This document shows positions 10,197 to 23,099 of a stretch of 64,000 bases of DNA, one piece after another. The notes beneath the pieces are model-generated. The model did no database searches, had not been told where the DNA came from, and saw only the letters and a list, made by a program, of their open reading frames with translations. Within the stretch, counting starts at the first letter, position 1; every line of letters begins with the position of its first letter. Source of the stretch: Laburnicola sp. R22_1 (Eukaryota > Ascomycota > Dothideomycetes > Pleosporales > Didymosphaeriaceae); NCBI GenBank assembly GCA_014281115.1, contig JACONQ010000025.1, positions 1-64,000 of the forward strand, read 5' to 3'. The position numbers and the translations under genes are program-made.

Positions 10197-10850
10197 GAGT
10201 ATATATACTATAACTATACTTTTATTATATATAACTTTATATTATACTTTACTAGTAAGAAAAACTATAGTAATATTAAAAGCTACTTCTATAATATATA
10301 CTAGTATATCTCTAATAGCTATATTCGCTTATTTATAACTACTATTTAGATAATAATTTATTTAGTTTATTTTAGTAAGTTTCTAACTTTATTATACTTA
10401 TTAATACTTATATATAATATAAATAGATTTAAAATTAATACTCTATCTATACTTATAAAGAATTAATAATTAGAGTTAAGATAATAGTTAATTAAACTTT
10501 ATAGGTAAGATATTATATAGAGATTCTAATAATTATCTATGCCTACTATTAAATAGGCGCGTAGTAGTGCGCTAGTTACTAGGCCTAATTAGAACTAACA
10601 CTAAAGATAAAAGATATTATCTCTAGGACTACATATTAATCTATTACACTACTCTTTCTCTAAAAAAATAGTTTTATTATTCTTATAGTAATAACTATAA
10701 AGAAGTATTACTAAGTATTACTAAGTATTATAAAGTATTATATAGTATTATAAAATATTATACAATATTATAAAATATTCTATAATTTATACTATTTATA
10801 ACTTATAGATTCTTTTTTTAGTTTTATTTCTTTTCTAAAGTTCTAACTAT

Positions 10851-11043
10851 AGTCTCTTTATAAAAACTTCGTATATAGAAGCTTTGTACTACAACTACTA
10901 AGCTTACTTAGTAGTTTAAACACGCTTTTTTAATTACCTTTTTATACTTTTTTAGTTACTAAGTAAGGGCTCTACTTTTTTATTATAATATTTAAGATAA
11001 AAGCCTTTATTATTCTACTCTTAGATAGATAATTTAATAATAT
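10851..11043 (+). repeat. R2 repeat, copy 2
   Basis: Long form of R2: ctctttataaaaacttcg, a cttagtagtttaaacacgc segment with the small inverted repeat actactaagc..gcttagtagt, the ttactaagtaagggctct core, and the terminal gatagataatttaata. Confidence 0.65.
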
Positions 11044-11049
11044 ATAGGT

Positions 11050-11168
11050 CTTTTTTAATTACCGTTTTTACGCTCTTTTTAATTACTAAGTAGGGGCTTT
11101 ACTTTTATTATTATATTATTTAAGATAAAAGCCTTTATTATTCTACTTCTAGGTAGTTAATTTAATAA
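11050..11168 (+). repeat. R2 repeat, copy 3
   Basis: Core ctctttttaattactaagta, then ggggctttac and the aagcctttattattctactt outer arm. It follows copy 2 in the same orientation. Confidence 0.65.
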
Positions 11169-11178
11169 TTTATAACTT

Positions 11179-11300
11179 ATGTGTATTAAATTATCTATCT
11201 AGGGTAGAATAACAAAGGCTTTTATTCTAAATAACATAATAAAAAAGTAGAGCCCTCTGCTTAGTAATTAAAAAGAGTATAAAAAGGTGCATATAACCTA
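11179..11300 (-). repeat. R2 repeat, copy 4
   Basis: Inverted relative to copy 5; together they bound about 400 bp (11179-11582), the size of a MITE or foldback element. Confidence 0.65.
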
Positions 11301-11454
11301 TAAGTAAAGTTATTATTAGTAAGTTTATAACTTTATATTATTATTATTAAGCATAACTACTATTACTAGATATAATTATTTTTATTAGGCTTAATTATAT
11401 TAGTTTCTATTATACAGACAATTTTTAATATATAAGTAGTTTTTATATATAAAC

Positions 11455-11582
11455 TAATTTTTTTAATTACCTTTTTACGCTCTTTTTAATTACTAAGCAG
11501 GGGCTCTGCTTTTTTTGTTATGTTATTTAAGATAAAAGCCTTTGTCGTGCTATCTCTAGGTAGTTAATTTAACGTCACACAT
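11455..11582 (+). repeat. R2 repeat, copy 5
   Basis: Near-consensus copy: tttttacgctctttttaatt, actaagcaggggctctgctt, aagataaaagcctttgtcgt, ending gttaatttaacgtcacac. Confidence 0.7.
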
Positions 11583-11743
11583 AAACTAAATATTATTTTT
11601 TATATTACTATTAGTATTTTTAGGTTAAGTAGTCTAAGGACATAACTAGTAAGATAGTTGGTATTATTATTAGTAGTATAGATAATAGAAATACTTTTTT
11701 ATAACTTATAACTTATAGTTATAAAGAAGTATATAAGTGTTTT

Positions 11744-11826
11744 AGAGAGCTTTGCTTTTTTATTATGTTATTTAAGATAAAAACCTTTGTTATCCTATCT
11801 CTAAGTAGATTTAATTAACGCTATAT
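11744..11826 (+). repeat. R2 repeat, copy 6 (partial)
   Basis: Starts within the gagctttgctttttt core and keeps the outer arm to ttaattaacgct. Confidence 0.6.
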
Positions 11827-12199
11827 ATAAGTGTTTACTATATATTTATTATATTAATATATTTTATAATACTAGTTTACTTATTCTTAGTACTAATATA
11901 TTTTATTTACTAGTAAATATAGTAAACTTATAGTAAATAAAAATAAATATTAGCTTTCTAAACATCTTTTTAATCTTTTCTTTAGTTTAAGATTAAAGTA
12001 AATTAAGATAGAAGGTTATTATATACTATATATAGTACTTAAATCTAATTAAAAACTAAACTTAAATATCTAGTAATATAATAATAGTTTAAACTTACTT
12101 ATACTCTCTATTATAGCCGGCTGTTTAACTAACCACCATGTTACGTAATTAATAATTTCTTTAATAATATTTTTGTAGTAATAACAACAACAATAATTA

Positions 12200-14069
12200 A
12201 CGTACTTTACACTCGAGTTAATTATTTCATTAAGTTAATTACTTTGCCAAGACCCTACTAAAATATACTATTAGTAATAGTACAACGCGATGCCTTAACT
12301 ATATAATAAACTACTAGCGTTAAAAGAAGCGTGTATATAGCTTATAATCTAGGCTATTAAATAAAATGTAACACTCTCTTAGCAATGCGCTGCAGCCCTC
12401 TATAATGTCTTTTAAAGTACACTTAGCAACCAATGCGCTAAAAAGACGTTTAGACGTAACTACGCACCTAATAAAATAAGACTTACTATAAGAGAGGAGC
12501 AGGTAATTGTGCAGTATATACTTAATCTAAACGCGCGAGGATTTTCGTCCCAGCTTAATACTATAAAAGATATAGCCAATTCTTTACTAGCTGCACGCCA
12601 CTATAAGCTAGTTAGCCAGAGATGGCCTTATAACTTTGTTAAGCGCTAGCTAAAGCTTTAAGTCAAGTTTAATTAAAAGTACAACAATAAGAGAGCCCTT
12701 TAGGAGGATTCTAAGGTAATACAAGGCTAGTTCTAGCTTGTGGAGAATATAAAGGCCAAGTATAGTATCCTAGATAAGGATACCTACAATTTCGACAAGT
12801 CTGGCTTTATAATAGGCATAATATTAACTAGAGTAGTAGTTATAGACTCTAAGCATTAAGGACGGCCAAAGTAGGTGCAGTAGGGCAATAGGGAGTGGAC
12901 AATAGTTATCTAAGGCATTAACACAATAGGGTGGTAGATCCCACCCTTTATTATTTTTAGGGCAAGCACCACCTCTTCGCCTAGTATAAGGAGAAGGATC
13001 TACCTTATAATTAGGCTATTACAGTCTCTAAGAATGGCTAGATAACAAATAAGCTTAGTCTATAATAGCTAAAGCACTTTAATAAGTATATAAAGAGGCG
13101 TGCTACTAGTAAAGCATGTTTGCTTATTATTAATAGCCACAAAAGTTATAACTCGCTTAAATTCTAGGATTACTATAAAAAGAGTAATATTATTACTCTT
13201 TATATGCCTTTACATTTGTTGCACCTCTTATAGCCACTTAACATAGGTTGTTTTACGCCGTTAAAGAAGGTGTATAGGCGCTAAGCTAAGAATCTAATAC
13301 GCAACTATATTACGCATATTACTAAAATTAAGTTTCTACCTTACTTTATTGCTGCTTTTAAGGCTTTAATTACTAAAAGTAATATTAAAGGAGGCTTTTA
13401 AGGTGCTAGCCCAGTACCTCACAATCCAGAAGTTGTAATATTATAGCTTAACGTCCGCCTGTATACGCCTCCACTTTGTACTATTCGCGATAGTATATAG
13501 GAGTCGCAAACTCTACAAAATAGTATAGAACTTAGGTTGTAATTAACGCTAGTTAAGCAGAGGATTTAAAGGCATATAGATAGTTCCCTAACTTATATAG
13601 TTAAGGCGATGGAAAAGCTTATTAAAGGCGCCAAGCTAATAGGGCATTCTTTAGTGTTAATAACCAAACGCAACGCTAAACTTTAAGCTACTAATAAGGC
13701 TGCCACGCGATATAAATTATATAAAAGAAAGCGAGTACAGCGTAATGGAGTCCTTATAGCTAAAGAGAGCCAGCGGCTGGCCACTCTAAAGGAGTTTAGA
13801 GCGCGTAGTAATAGGCAAAAGGCGAAGAAGAGGGTGCGCGCTAATAGAGGCGAATCTGCTTAATAGTGCTGTGGATACTACGACAAGCCTAGGCATAATA
13901 AAACAACTTATAGGCAGCCTATAGAAGTAGATTCTAAATAGATTAGCCTATTTAGACTATTAAAAATAGTTCGTGTTAACTCTGTACTATTGTAAATAGT
14001 ACAGAACTTAGTGGGGTCTTGGCAAAGTAATTAACTTAATAAAATAATTAACTCGAGTGCAAAGTACGT
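12200..14069 (+). mobile_element. pogo/Fot1-like DNA transposon, ACGT-TIR family, RIPed copy
   Basis: It is 1,870 bp with about 60 bp inverted ends starting ACGTACTTT and containing actttgccaagaccc, flanked by TA target duplications (12198-12199 and 14070-14071). It is the same family as 57491-59356 and 59374-61769, but many more C-to-T changes mark it as heavily RIPed. Confidence 0.85.
12290..13941 (+). pseudogene. pogo/Fot1-like transposase, degraded
   Basis: The frame starts at ATG 12290 and can be followed to about 13941 with numerous TAA/TAG stops. Recognisable parts are the helix-turn-helix (HTH_Tnp_Tc5-type) near 12400-12700 with W-P-Y-N-F-V-K-R, the first DDE block around 12790 (Y-N-F-D-K-S-G-F), the second near 13135 (L-I-I-N-S-H-K-S), and the L-x-P-L-N-I-G-C-F-T-P-L-K motif near 13240. 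A C-terminal C-C-H-C zinc-knuckle remnant lies near 13870. DDE_1-family transposases cut and paste at TA. The second catalytic Asp is Asn here. It is not functional. Confidence 0.8.
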
Positions 14070-15911
14070 TATAATAGTAACTAATCTAACTATTTTGTTA
14101 CTCTTCTATAGTAAATCTCTCCTCGCAACTAGTAAGCTATATATTACCCCCTAGGACTTTGCTGCTGCTGCCTATCTTCTTTATACTTTCGCTACCACTA
14201 CTGCCCTTACTTCTTATTATTCTTATGCGCCCGCATGATTTTAACTACTACCAGGAGCTTTTTCCACTATAGCTGCGCGCGCGCTCTGGCAACGTATAAG
14301 AAATATTTGCTCCTTCTCTAATAGACGCCTACTACTATATCTTAGCCTATCCTTTAGCCTTGCCAGCAACGCAATAGCAAGGTGCTATTGTTTTCTTATA
14401 AAGGTTGCTATATTTCTTTCTAGATCTTTGTATAAAAGGATAGCCTAGCACTTAAGAATTTAGAGTTACGTAAAAATTATATATGACCTAAATAAATTAT
14501 TAAATATAACCTCTAGGATAGTATAATTATGATTAATTTAGTCCTTTAGCAGCCCTGCCTCTTAAACCTTATCTTGCAGCAGGAGGCTAGATGGCTAATA
14601 TTGCCTAGCTAGTTGTCTATGCTGGTTTTAAATTCTCTAGCAGCTATCTAACCGCGGGTATTAGACAACGCAATCTTAGGACGCTAAAAAAGTGTCGCGT
14701 TACTATATATAATAAAGAGTTAGATTTAAAAGACTTAGTGTTATGTAAGTTAAAGATAAAGATTTAGTGTACTAGACGTTGCTAACGTTATAAGAGACAG
14801 ACTTTATACGCTATATATATAGCGAACTATAGTTACGCTATAGCTACTAGATTGCGAGCGCGATAACTAAACTATAGTTAAGTATTCTATTACCTATACT
14901 GCTTTTGCGATTACAACTCCGCAGTTTACTATAGCTCTTTAATAGTCTACTAGTTAAGAGATAATATATAACTTAGTTATGCTAAATAGTAGACTATCTA
15001 TTAACTACTATTAACAATGCTGCTATATAAAACGTTAATAATAAAATTATTATTATTTTATATATATTGTATTACTACCACTATATGCTAGGTGCTAGAT
15101 TTTAGTGCCTTCTATTTTACTTCTCTCTATGTATAGTACGGATTTAACCTTAGTTAGAATCTTAACACGACGAAGATCTTTAATACCCCCTATTACTTAT
15201 AAGCTACTAGTCTTAATATAAAGTTTACTTATAGTATATATAGTATACCTAGCTTATTACTACTACTATTATTATTTATATATACTTACGCGCTAAATAA
15301 GCTAACTTAGTAGTAATAATAATAAAAGCTAAGAGAATCTTACAAATCTATATAATACTTTTACTACCTTATAGCTTATTAATAAAAACCTTATTATTTT
15401 CCTTTTACCTCTCGTGCTAAATTCTATTACTAACAAGAAGTAATTATATCTACTAATATAAGAATATAATTATTGTATTCTTAGTAAACTAGACTAGCTA
15501 CTAACCTAACTAGTAGATAAGAATAGCCTTATAAATAGTTAAGTATACCTATTTTTTCTTATACTAGATAAGTATCTTATAAATAAAATAGAACTTTAGT
15601 ATAGTTATTATTTAAGTAATAGTTATATAGAACTCTAGTATATACTTTTTAGTATTAGTAAGTACTTTAGTATTAGTAAAACTACTATTAATATCTAAGT
15701 AAATAGTAGGGTATAGAAAGACAATAATAGAAAATTTATTAAAAATAACTTTAATACAGTAATAGAGTAATAGTGCATCTAGTATATATTATTCTTATTC
15801 TACTTATAAAGTAGTATATACCTATTAACATATTAACTTATATTATTTATAATAATTAGAATAGTAAAAAAATGGCTTATAGTATAGTAGTGCTAAAGTT
15901 TTTATCTTCCT

Positions 15912-16133
15912 TAAAGTTCTAAGTAGCTTTATAGAAATTTTGCTTTTAAAAGTCTTATATTAAAACTACTAAGATTACTTAGCAGTTTAAATGCGCTTTT
16001 TTATACCGAATTATCTTTTTACACTCTTTCTAATTACTAAGTAGGAGGCTTTACTTTTTTATTATATTATTTAAAATAAAAGACTTTGTTATCCTACCCC
16101 TAGATAGATTTAATTAATGCTGTATAGAAATAA
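15912..16133 (+). repeat. R2 repeat, copy 7
   Basis: Long form with the actactaagattacttagca hairpin, aattactaagtaggaggct and tagatttaattaatgc end; heavily mutated. Confidence 0.6.
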
Positions 16134-16261
16134 ATAAGTAAGTTCTATATTAGTTTATTACTAGATTTAATAATATAATAAGATTTATAGAAAACTTTTA
16201 TAATAGGTTATAGTTAGCTTACCAAACACCTTTTTTAACCTTTTTTAGTTTGAGGTTAAAG

Positions 16262-16402
16262 TTAGCAGTTTGAACGCGTTTTTTTATAATTAACTCTTTT
16301 ACACTCGTCTTAATTACTAAGTAGAGGACTCTGCTTTTATTGTCATATTATTTAAGATAAAAGCCTTTGTCGTGCTATCTCTAGATAGTTAATTTAACGC
16401 CA
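16262..16402 (+). repeat. R2 repeat, copy 8
   Basis: Contains tttgaacgcgtttttttata, aattactaagtagaggactc and gtcgtgctatctctagatag. Confidence 0.65.
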
Positions 16403-16565
16403 TACGCATATAATAGATTATTAAATTATAATAAATAATTCTTCTATTTAATCTTATATTATAGTAGTTCTTTATAATTATAGAGTAGTAGGTCTCTTAA
16501 ACTCTAGTTAATTTATACGACTAGAATTACCTTAATATTATAGTTAGAATTATCTTATATATTAT

Positions 16566-16697
16566 AGTTCTTTTTTTATAATTACCTTTTATACGCTCTT
16601 TTTAATTACTAAGCAGAGGGCTCTGCTTTTATTATTATATTATTTAAGATAAAAGCCTTTATTATTCGACCTCTAGGTAGATTTAATTAACGCCATA
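16566..16697 (+). repeat. R2 repeat, copy 9
   Basis: Contains cgctctttttaattactaag, cagagggctctgc and cctctaggtagatttaatta. Confidence 0.65.
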
Positions 16698-16904
16698 TAT
16701 ATTAGAGTTAGTAATTTTAACTAGTTTCTTAAGAATTATTATCTATATATTAAGTAGCTTATCTTTATAAATATATAATAGCTAGAAATAAAAATATTAT
16801 AAATTTGGATACTAAGTAGTAGATTAATATAATAAGCTATATTATTTATAAACTAAGTTAAATTATATATATATATATATATAGTAAAAATCTACTATAA
16901 TTTA

Positions 16905-17910
16905 CAGTGGGGTAACAAACAAAAACTGATGTTATGTTTAACTCTTTTTAAAGCTTATAACTTTTTATTTAACTAATTATTAAAATTTTAATTTTTTATA
17001 TAGTACAGAGAGGATATTGTAGTCCTCGGTAATTTATTAAAATTTTGCTTAGTAATCATAAACTAGGTATATAGAGGAATCTAAACATAGAGATTTTACA
17101 ATCTCTATTTTAAAACCCCTATAACTTTTTTAGACGTATAAAACAAGGTAATTCCTATATATATAAATACTATAGTTTAGCATAGTATTATGTTAAATTT
17201 TAGTATAGGCTGTCTTTCTAAATATTTTTTTATCTAAGGTTTTTATTTTGTCCTACTCAAAGTATACTTAAAAAACTAAAGAAATACTATTTTTTAAAAC
17301 TATAGCTATTAAGCTATAAATTTTTACATAGTTAGGTTATCTAGTAAATAACCTTATATAAAATTTATAGACCATAGGATTACGTAATAGAAAAGTTATA
17401 GGGTCTTAAACTAAATTAAAAATTAAAAATTAAAAGTATATTAATAATACATGTAATATTGTACTTTTTTAATCTGAATATTAAGATTCCGCTTCTAGCT
17501 ATAAGATAATACTATCTAGAATTAATTAGATTGTTATATTATAATACTATAGCTAAAAATAGAGAAAGTAAATAATCTATAATAAACAATAGTTGTAGGA
17601 AATAACCTATACTTAAAATTTGTATATATATAGGTCTTTTATATATCTAAACTATACTATAATACAAAAAGATTTAATATCGTAATAAAAAAGTTATTTA
17701 CATTTCTAAAGAGATCTTAAAAATTTCCTATGTTTAAGGCTAAAAAGCCTTTTAACGTTAATTAGTTAGCATTACGTAAGTATACTTTATTAAAGGTACT
17801 AACCGTCCCTACTATATACAAAAATCCCATAATTTCTTTATTACTAAATAGGTAAGTTATTACATTTTACAAAAGGTATAAAAATTATTCTTTGTTTTGC
17901 CACCCCACTG
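16905..17910. mobile_element. Non-autonomous Tc1/mariner-like element
   Basis: Ends read CAGTGGGGTAAC on the left and, in reverse complement, CAGTGGGGTGGCAAAACAAA on the right. Both are flanked by TA (16903-16904, 17911-17912), the standard Tc1/mariner target. It is 1,006 bp long. I see no transposase motifs inside, only AT-rich sequence with internal short repeats, so it is probably mobilised in trans or is an eroded full copy. Confidence 0.65.
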
Positions 17911-17912
17911 TA

Positions 17913-19094
17913 GTTTCTAACTTTAAAAATAGTAACTAGCTATTAATCATTATTAGTATATTAGGCTTATTTAGTCTAGGTCTTTTTTAAAATCTTCTAA
18001 AGATTATTGTAGAATTGCTTAAGTTATTTTATAAACTAGTCTACTTTAGTATAATCTACTTTAGTAGGTATAATTAACTGATATTTTATAAATAGTAAAG
18101 ATTTAAAGTCTAAATAGTTTTTATAGGCTTTAGTTGTATAAAATAATATTATTATAGTATTAGTACTAATAGTAAAATTAATAATAAACTTAGCTATAGG
18201 TAGTACAAAAGCCTATTTATTTTATTTATTATTAATAAACGCGTGTAAGCATTACTTAAAAAGTATTAGCGTTATTAGTCTATCTATTAGTTTTAGGATC
18301 ATAAAATATTAATAGTTTTAACTTAGTACTAATAAATTAATATAAATCGTTCTACAAGTAAAAAGTAAACTACGCCTCTTTATTTAAGATAATTTTATTA
18401 AAATTGCCTTTTTTATACTATATATATTTAATAAAGGCATAAACTAAAGTATTAATAGAAAGATCTATAACTATACTAAACTTTTATTTTTTTACTAAGT
18501 TAATTAACTACTACTAATATATATCTATATACTTACAGCTTTCTCTTACAGCATTGTACCGTATACTAAAAGGTCTGCGATGTTTCTCTTCCTAATATCT
18601 ATATACTTATTTATTATTTTTATAAGATAAAAGCTCTATAATATAATTAATTAAGATTAATAACTAATATTTTTTAGATATAGGCAATAGGTGTAATAAT
18701 TCTTACTTATTTTTATAATATATCTTAGTGTGTTCATAAAGTAAATATATCTTAATATCTTAATATATTATATAATATTACTAGTTATATTAGACTAACT
18801 GTTTTTGTGCCCAATTACCTTTTTACGCTCTTTTTAATTACTAAGCAGGGGCTCTGCTTTTTTATCATGTTATTTGAGATGAAAGCCTTTGTCGTCCTAC
18901 CCCTACGTAGAATTAATATCACATATTAGACTAAAAGTATTAGCGTGTTAGTTTTATATAGCTTTTATATTTTCTATTTAGTATAGAAATAAGACTCTAA
19001 CTAAGTGTAAATATAGACCTATAATTATATAAACAGTACTATTTTAGTTCTACTTTTTTTCTATAAGTATATATATAGTCTGGCCCTTTTTTCC
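17913..19094. other. AT-rich DNA, no gene, R2 copy 10
   Basis: No recognisable coding frame. R2 copy 10 lies at 18808-18925. Confidence 0.5.
18808..18925 (+). repeat. R2 repeat, copy 10
   Basis: Near-consensus: cctttttacgctctttttaa, ttactaagcaggggctctgc, ttgagatgaaagcctttgtc, gtcctacccctacgtag. It is one of the least RIPed copies. Confidence 0.7.
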
Positions 19095-19365
<271 letters not shown>

Positions 19366-20014
19366 TAATATAAGTAGACCTTTTAATAAAGGCAACCCTT
19401 TTATTAATACACCTAATCTTATAACTATAATTTATAATTATTAAAATTGTGCTAGCTTACTACTTGCTAACCTTCCTAAGTATATATACTTTACTAATAT
19501 TACTAACACTAATAGTAATATACTAGATTATAAACTTTATATTAGTATTACTAATGTAGAAGATAGGTTAAAGCTAAATAAAGTTAAGGTTTAAGGGCAT
19601 ATATAATTTATTAATACTATTAGCTAGAAATCTAAATTCTAGTAGGATATTATTATATTACTATTAATAATAGTACAATAAATTACTAATAAATTAGAAG
19701 ATAATTAAGCTAAGCTTTAAGAGTTTAAACAACTTAAGGCTAGTTATATAGTGTTAGAGTAATATTTTATAACAAAGTTAAAATAAGTTAAAATATTAAA
19801 AGATTGTATATTATTCTATAAGGACTTTCTTTAGATTATAGAATAAGATAATATCTAGTTAAGGGCCTATTATAATTTATTAAAGAAGAACTTTATCACC
19901 CTTAGAAGGTCTAAAATCCCCGCTAATTATTTTATAGCCCTATAATAATAACTTAAGAAGCTCTAAGGTTGCCAACTTAATAACTACGTTCTACGCATTA
20001 ATTAACGTGTTTAT
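19366..20014. other. AT-rich transposon-like remnant, unassigned
   Basis: Frames broken by TAA/TAG look faintly protein-like (lysine and leucine rich, gag-like) around 19600-19960, but no motif supports a family. Confidence 0.3.
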
Positions 20015-21856
20015 AAGCGAGCTGCAAATATAAGCGAGCTACGAACCCTACTAACTTTCTATAATGCGTTACCTATTAACTATAATAGCTTAACTAACAC
20101 TTATTCGATTGCCCTATAATAAAGCAAATGTCTTCCTAGCTATCTTAGCTATTAATTAGAATTAGATCCAGAGCGTTAATCGTGCTGTAGCAACGTTTAA
20201 CGTTCCTAAAAGCACGCTTTATAGCTAACGCGCTAAAACTACTACGTAACGCAATTATAAGCCTAAATTAAAGAAGCTTACTAAGCTAGAAGAGGAGGTT
20301 ATTATTAAGCATATATTTAACCTAGATTTGCGCGGCTTTGTACCTACTCTAGGTACTGTACAAGATATAGCGAATAAGCTACTCGCTAAGCGTAGCGCAG
20401 GCTATATTAGCTAGTAGTGGCCTAGAAACTTTGTTAAGCGAACAGACAGCCTCATAACGCGATTTAATCGAGCCTATAATTAATAGCGAGCCCTTTATAA
20501 GAACCTAATAGCTATAGAGGCCTAGTTTAAGCTAGTAGCACATATAAAGGCCACCTATAGTATCTACAATAAGAACACCTTTAACTTTAACAAGACTAGC
20601 TTTCTAATAGGTAAGATATTCTTCTAGCTAGTTATTATAGGCTTAGAGAGACGTAGTTAGCTAAAAGCAATCTAGCCAGGCAATTATAAGTGGGTAACAA
20701 CAATCTATAAAATTAACGCTACTAGGTAGGTAATCCTACCCTTTGTTATCTTTACTAGTAAGTACTACCTCTTAGCCTAGTATAAGAATAATAATCTACT
20801 AGGTAACTAGACTATTAGTCTTAGCAATAATAGGTAGACTACAAATAAGCTTAGCGTTGCCTAGCTATAGCACTTTATTAAGTATATAGTAGAGCATAGA
20901 GTAAACGCGCGTTAGCTCCTAATACTTAATAGCCATAAGAGTCATAACTCGCTTAAATTCTAGAAGATCTATAAAAAGAACAAGATTTATACTCTATATA
21001 TACCACTATATTTATTATATCTCTTATAGCTACTTAACGTGGGCTACTTCTCGCTATTAAAGCGGGCGTATAGGCGCTAGGTTAAGGGCCTAATACGCAA
21101 CTATATTAACTATATTACTAAGCTTAAGTTTCTACTAGCCTTTCGCGTCGCCTATAACTAGTTAATTATAAAGAAGAATATCTATGTAAGCTTTTAAGGC
21201 TCTGGACTAGTCCTACACAATTTAGAGGCAGTACTCTTAAAGCTTAATATTAAGCTTTGTACACCGTCACTAGCGCTAGCGCTAGCAGCCCTAATAGAGG
21301 CCCTATAGGAGTCTGTAACACTAAGCAACACACGCGAGCTAGGCGCTTAGTTAACTCTAGTTTGTAAGCGGATTTAAAGACATTAGAGATTCTCTTCTAC
21401 CTTAGTTATCTAGTCGCTTAATTAGCTTATAAGAGGCGCTAAGAGAATGGCACATTTAATAGTGCTTATACGCAAGGAGATAGCTACTTTATAAAGGGCA
21501 AATAAGGCAGCTATAACGCGTAAACAGCGCAAAAAAAGCGAATCTAAAAGCGAGGCACTCTATTAAAGGCAGAGAGAGAGGATATTATTACTTAAAAGGC
21601 TATTAAGCAGCAACTAGAAGGAGAAATACAGTAAGACAAGGCGTAGTTAGTTACGAGCCGACAGGCTTCTGCGCGCTATAGGCACTGTAGGGAGCCTAGG
21701 CACAACTTGCGCACATGTAAGAAGGCTTTTATAGATACTACTTAATTTAGGATAGCTATTATATTAATAGAATATTAATGCGTTGTGAATTTATATACTA
21801 TAAAAGGCTTAGAGACTTAGTAGGGTTCGTAGCTTACTTATATTCGCAGCTCGCTT
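20015..21856 (+). mobile_element. pogo/Fot1-like DNA transposon, second TIR family
   Basis: Terminal inverted repeats of about 40 bp, taagcgagctgc then ataagcgagctacgaaccct, are matched in reverse at 21815-21856, with TA at the ends. Length is about 1.84 kb. The TIR itself holds a repeated agcgagct word. Confidence 0.75.
20140..21740 (+). pseudogene. pogo/Fot1-like transposase with C-terminal zinc knuckle, degraded
   Basis: A frame with many TAA/TAG stops shows the N-terminal helix-turn-helix region (20160-20440), W-P-R-N-F-V-K-R, F-N-F-N-K-T-S-F at the first DDE block (20580), L-I-L-N-S-H-K-S-H at the second (20920), then L-N-V-G-Y-F-S-L-L-K-R-A-Y (21030) and G-S-G-L-V-L-H-N-L-E (21200). 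It ends in a clear CCHC knuckle, C-R-E-P-R-H-N-L-R-T-C (21683-21718). Asp-to-Asn changes at catalytic positions and the stops make it inactive. Relatives of the ACGT family share the layout, including the knuckle. Confidence 0.75.
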
Positions 21857-22284
21857 ATAAATACATTATTAGGACTTAGAAAGCTATTTTACATAACTTA
21901 TAGAGATAGAAAATACACTTTAGTAAAAATTAAATATAGCCTATATCTATATTACTAAGCTTAGAGGCTAACTACTAGTACGCATTATACTATATAGTTA
22001 GTTCTATAATATCTAATAGTTTATAGATTCTAATTAGCCTATCTTATCTATTAAGTAACTACTAAATATTAAGATTTGCTATACACCTACTAAGAATCTA
22101 TTACTTAGATATATATATTTTTACTTACCCTAGAATTATAATATAATAGGCGTGCTATTAGCTATATAAGTTACACATAATAATAGACCTATTTACTACC
22201 TTCTTATAAAATAATTCTATTACCTAGACTTATAGTAGATCTCTAATATATACATATCTAAATATTTAAAGTAAATTTTTTTAA
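21857..22284. other. AT-rich spacer, nothing recognised
   Basis: No coding frame, repeat or end signal that I can name. It leads into the TAAAAA microsatellite. Confidence 0.4.
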
Positions 22285-22755
22285 TAAAAATAAAAATAAA
22301 AATAAAAATAAAAATAAAAATAAAAATAAAAATAAAAATAAAAATAAAAATAAAAATAAAAATAAAAATAAAAATAAAAATAAAAATAAAAATAAAAATA
22401 AAAATAAAAATAAAAATAAAAATAAAAATAAAAATAAAAATAAAAATAAAAATAAAAATAAAAATAAAAATAAAAATAAAAATAAAAATAAAAATAAAAA
22501 TAAAAATAAAAATAAAAATAAAAATAAAAATAAAAATAAAAATAAAAATAAAAATAAAAATAAAAATAAAAATAAAAATAAAAATAAAAATAAAAATAAA
22601 AATAAAAATAAAAATAAAAATAAAAATAAAAATAAAAATAAAAATAAAAATAAAAATAAAAATAAAAATAAAAATAAAAATAAAAATAAAAATAAAAATA
22701 AAAATAAAAATAAAAATAAAAATAAAAATAAAAATAAAAATAAAAATAAAAATAA
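22285..22755. repeat. Hexanucleotide microsatellite (TAAAAA)n, 78 units
   Basis: 468 bp of perfect TAAAAA in one phase, ending in a partial unit. It sits immediately left of the surviving part of the 5' Gypsy LTR. Confidence 0.97.
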
Positions 22756-22879
22756 CTATAAACGCTAGCGTATTACGTTAATAAATAATTTATAAACTTT
22801 GCCTATTAAGTAGCTATATATTATATATTTGCAAAGCTAACTTAAAAAATAGGCCTAAACTTTTATATACTTATATTTT

Positions 22880-23090
22880 AAGACTACTATATATAAAGTC
22901 TTCTTATTACTTAGGTGGCCAAATGGGAACTTATGTCTTCTTTGGGCCTAGTGAAGGTTTAGATAAAAACCCCCTCACTTTAGATAAGAGTAGGTGGCGA
23001 TTCGTCTTATTACTACTTACCTTCTAATATTATCCTATTCTGCCTTATTAACTATTAGGCGTCCTAGTGGCGCCCTTATATTCGAATCGC
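22880..23090 (+). repeat. 5' LTR remnant of the chromodomain Gypsy
   Basis: Matches the right LTR over gtttagataaaaaccccctc, gtggcgattcgtcttattac and gtcctagtggcgccctta. Its outer part appears to be missing, replaced by AT-rich DNA and the microsatellite. Confidence 0.65.
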
Positions 23091-23099
23091 TCCCTTATA

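Larger units (their letters stand above)
10200..12110. other. AT-rich DNA between R2 copies, no gene
   Basis: Apart from R2 copies 2 to 6, this is dense TA/TTA-rich sequence with no readable coding frame. A tattaca/ctaagtatt-rich stretch at 10700-10790 is quasi-repetitive. Confidence 0.55.
12111..15190 (+). repeat. R1 repeat, copy a (split by a pogo element)
   Basis: R1 is a 1.2 kb repeat seen four times. Copy a runs 12111-12199 and resumes at 14070-15190, interrupted by the pogo element 12200-14069, which entered its TAA-rich internal tract. Landmarks are aactaaccaccatgttacgt near the left, atgcgcccgcatgattttaa at 14225, and gaagatctttaat at the right end. A frame from about 14225 reads some 190 codons with stops that are only TAA/TAG, so R1 probably once encoded a protein, which I do not recognise. 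An LTR (TGTAAT...ends) or a non-autonomous element is equally possible. Confidence 0.55.
15190..16904. other. AT-rich DNA, no gene, R2 copies 7 to 9
   Basis: Dense TA-rich sequence with three R2 copies and a (TA)n run at 16866-16883 beside the Tc1-like element. No coding frame is recognised. Confidence 0.55.

Noticed and set aside
22285..22755. CRISPR-like or satellite array with spacers
   Set aside because: It is a plain hexanucleotide microsatellite without spacers.
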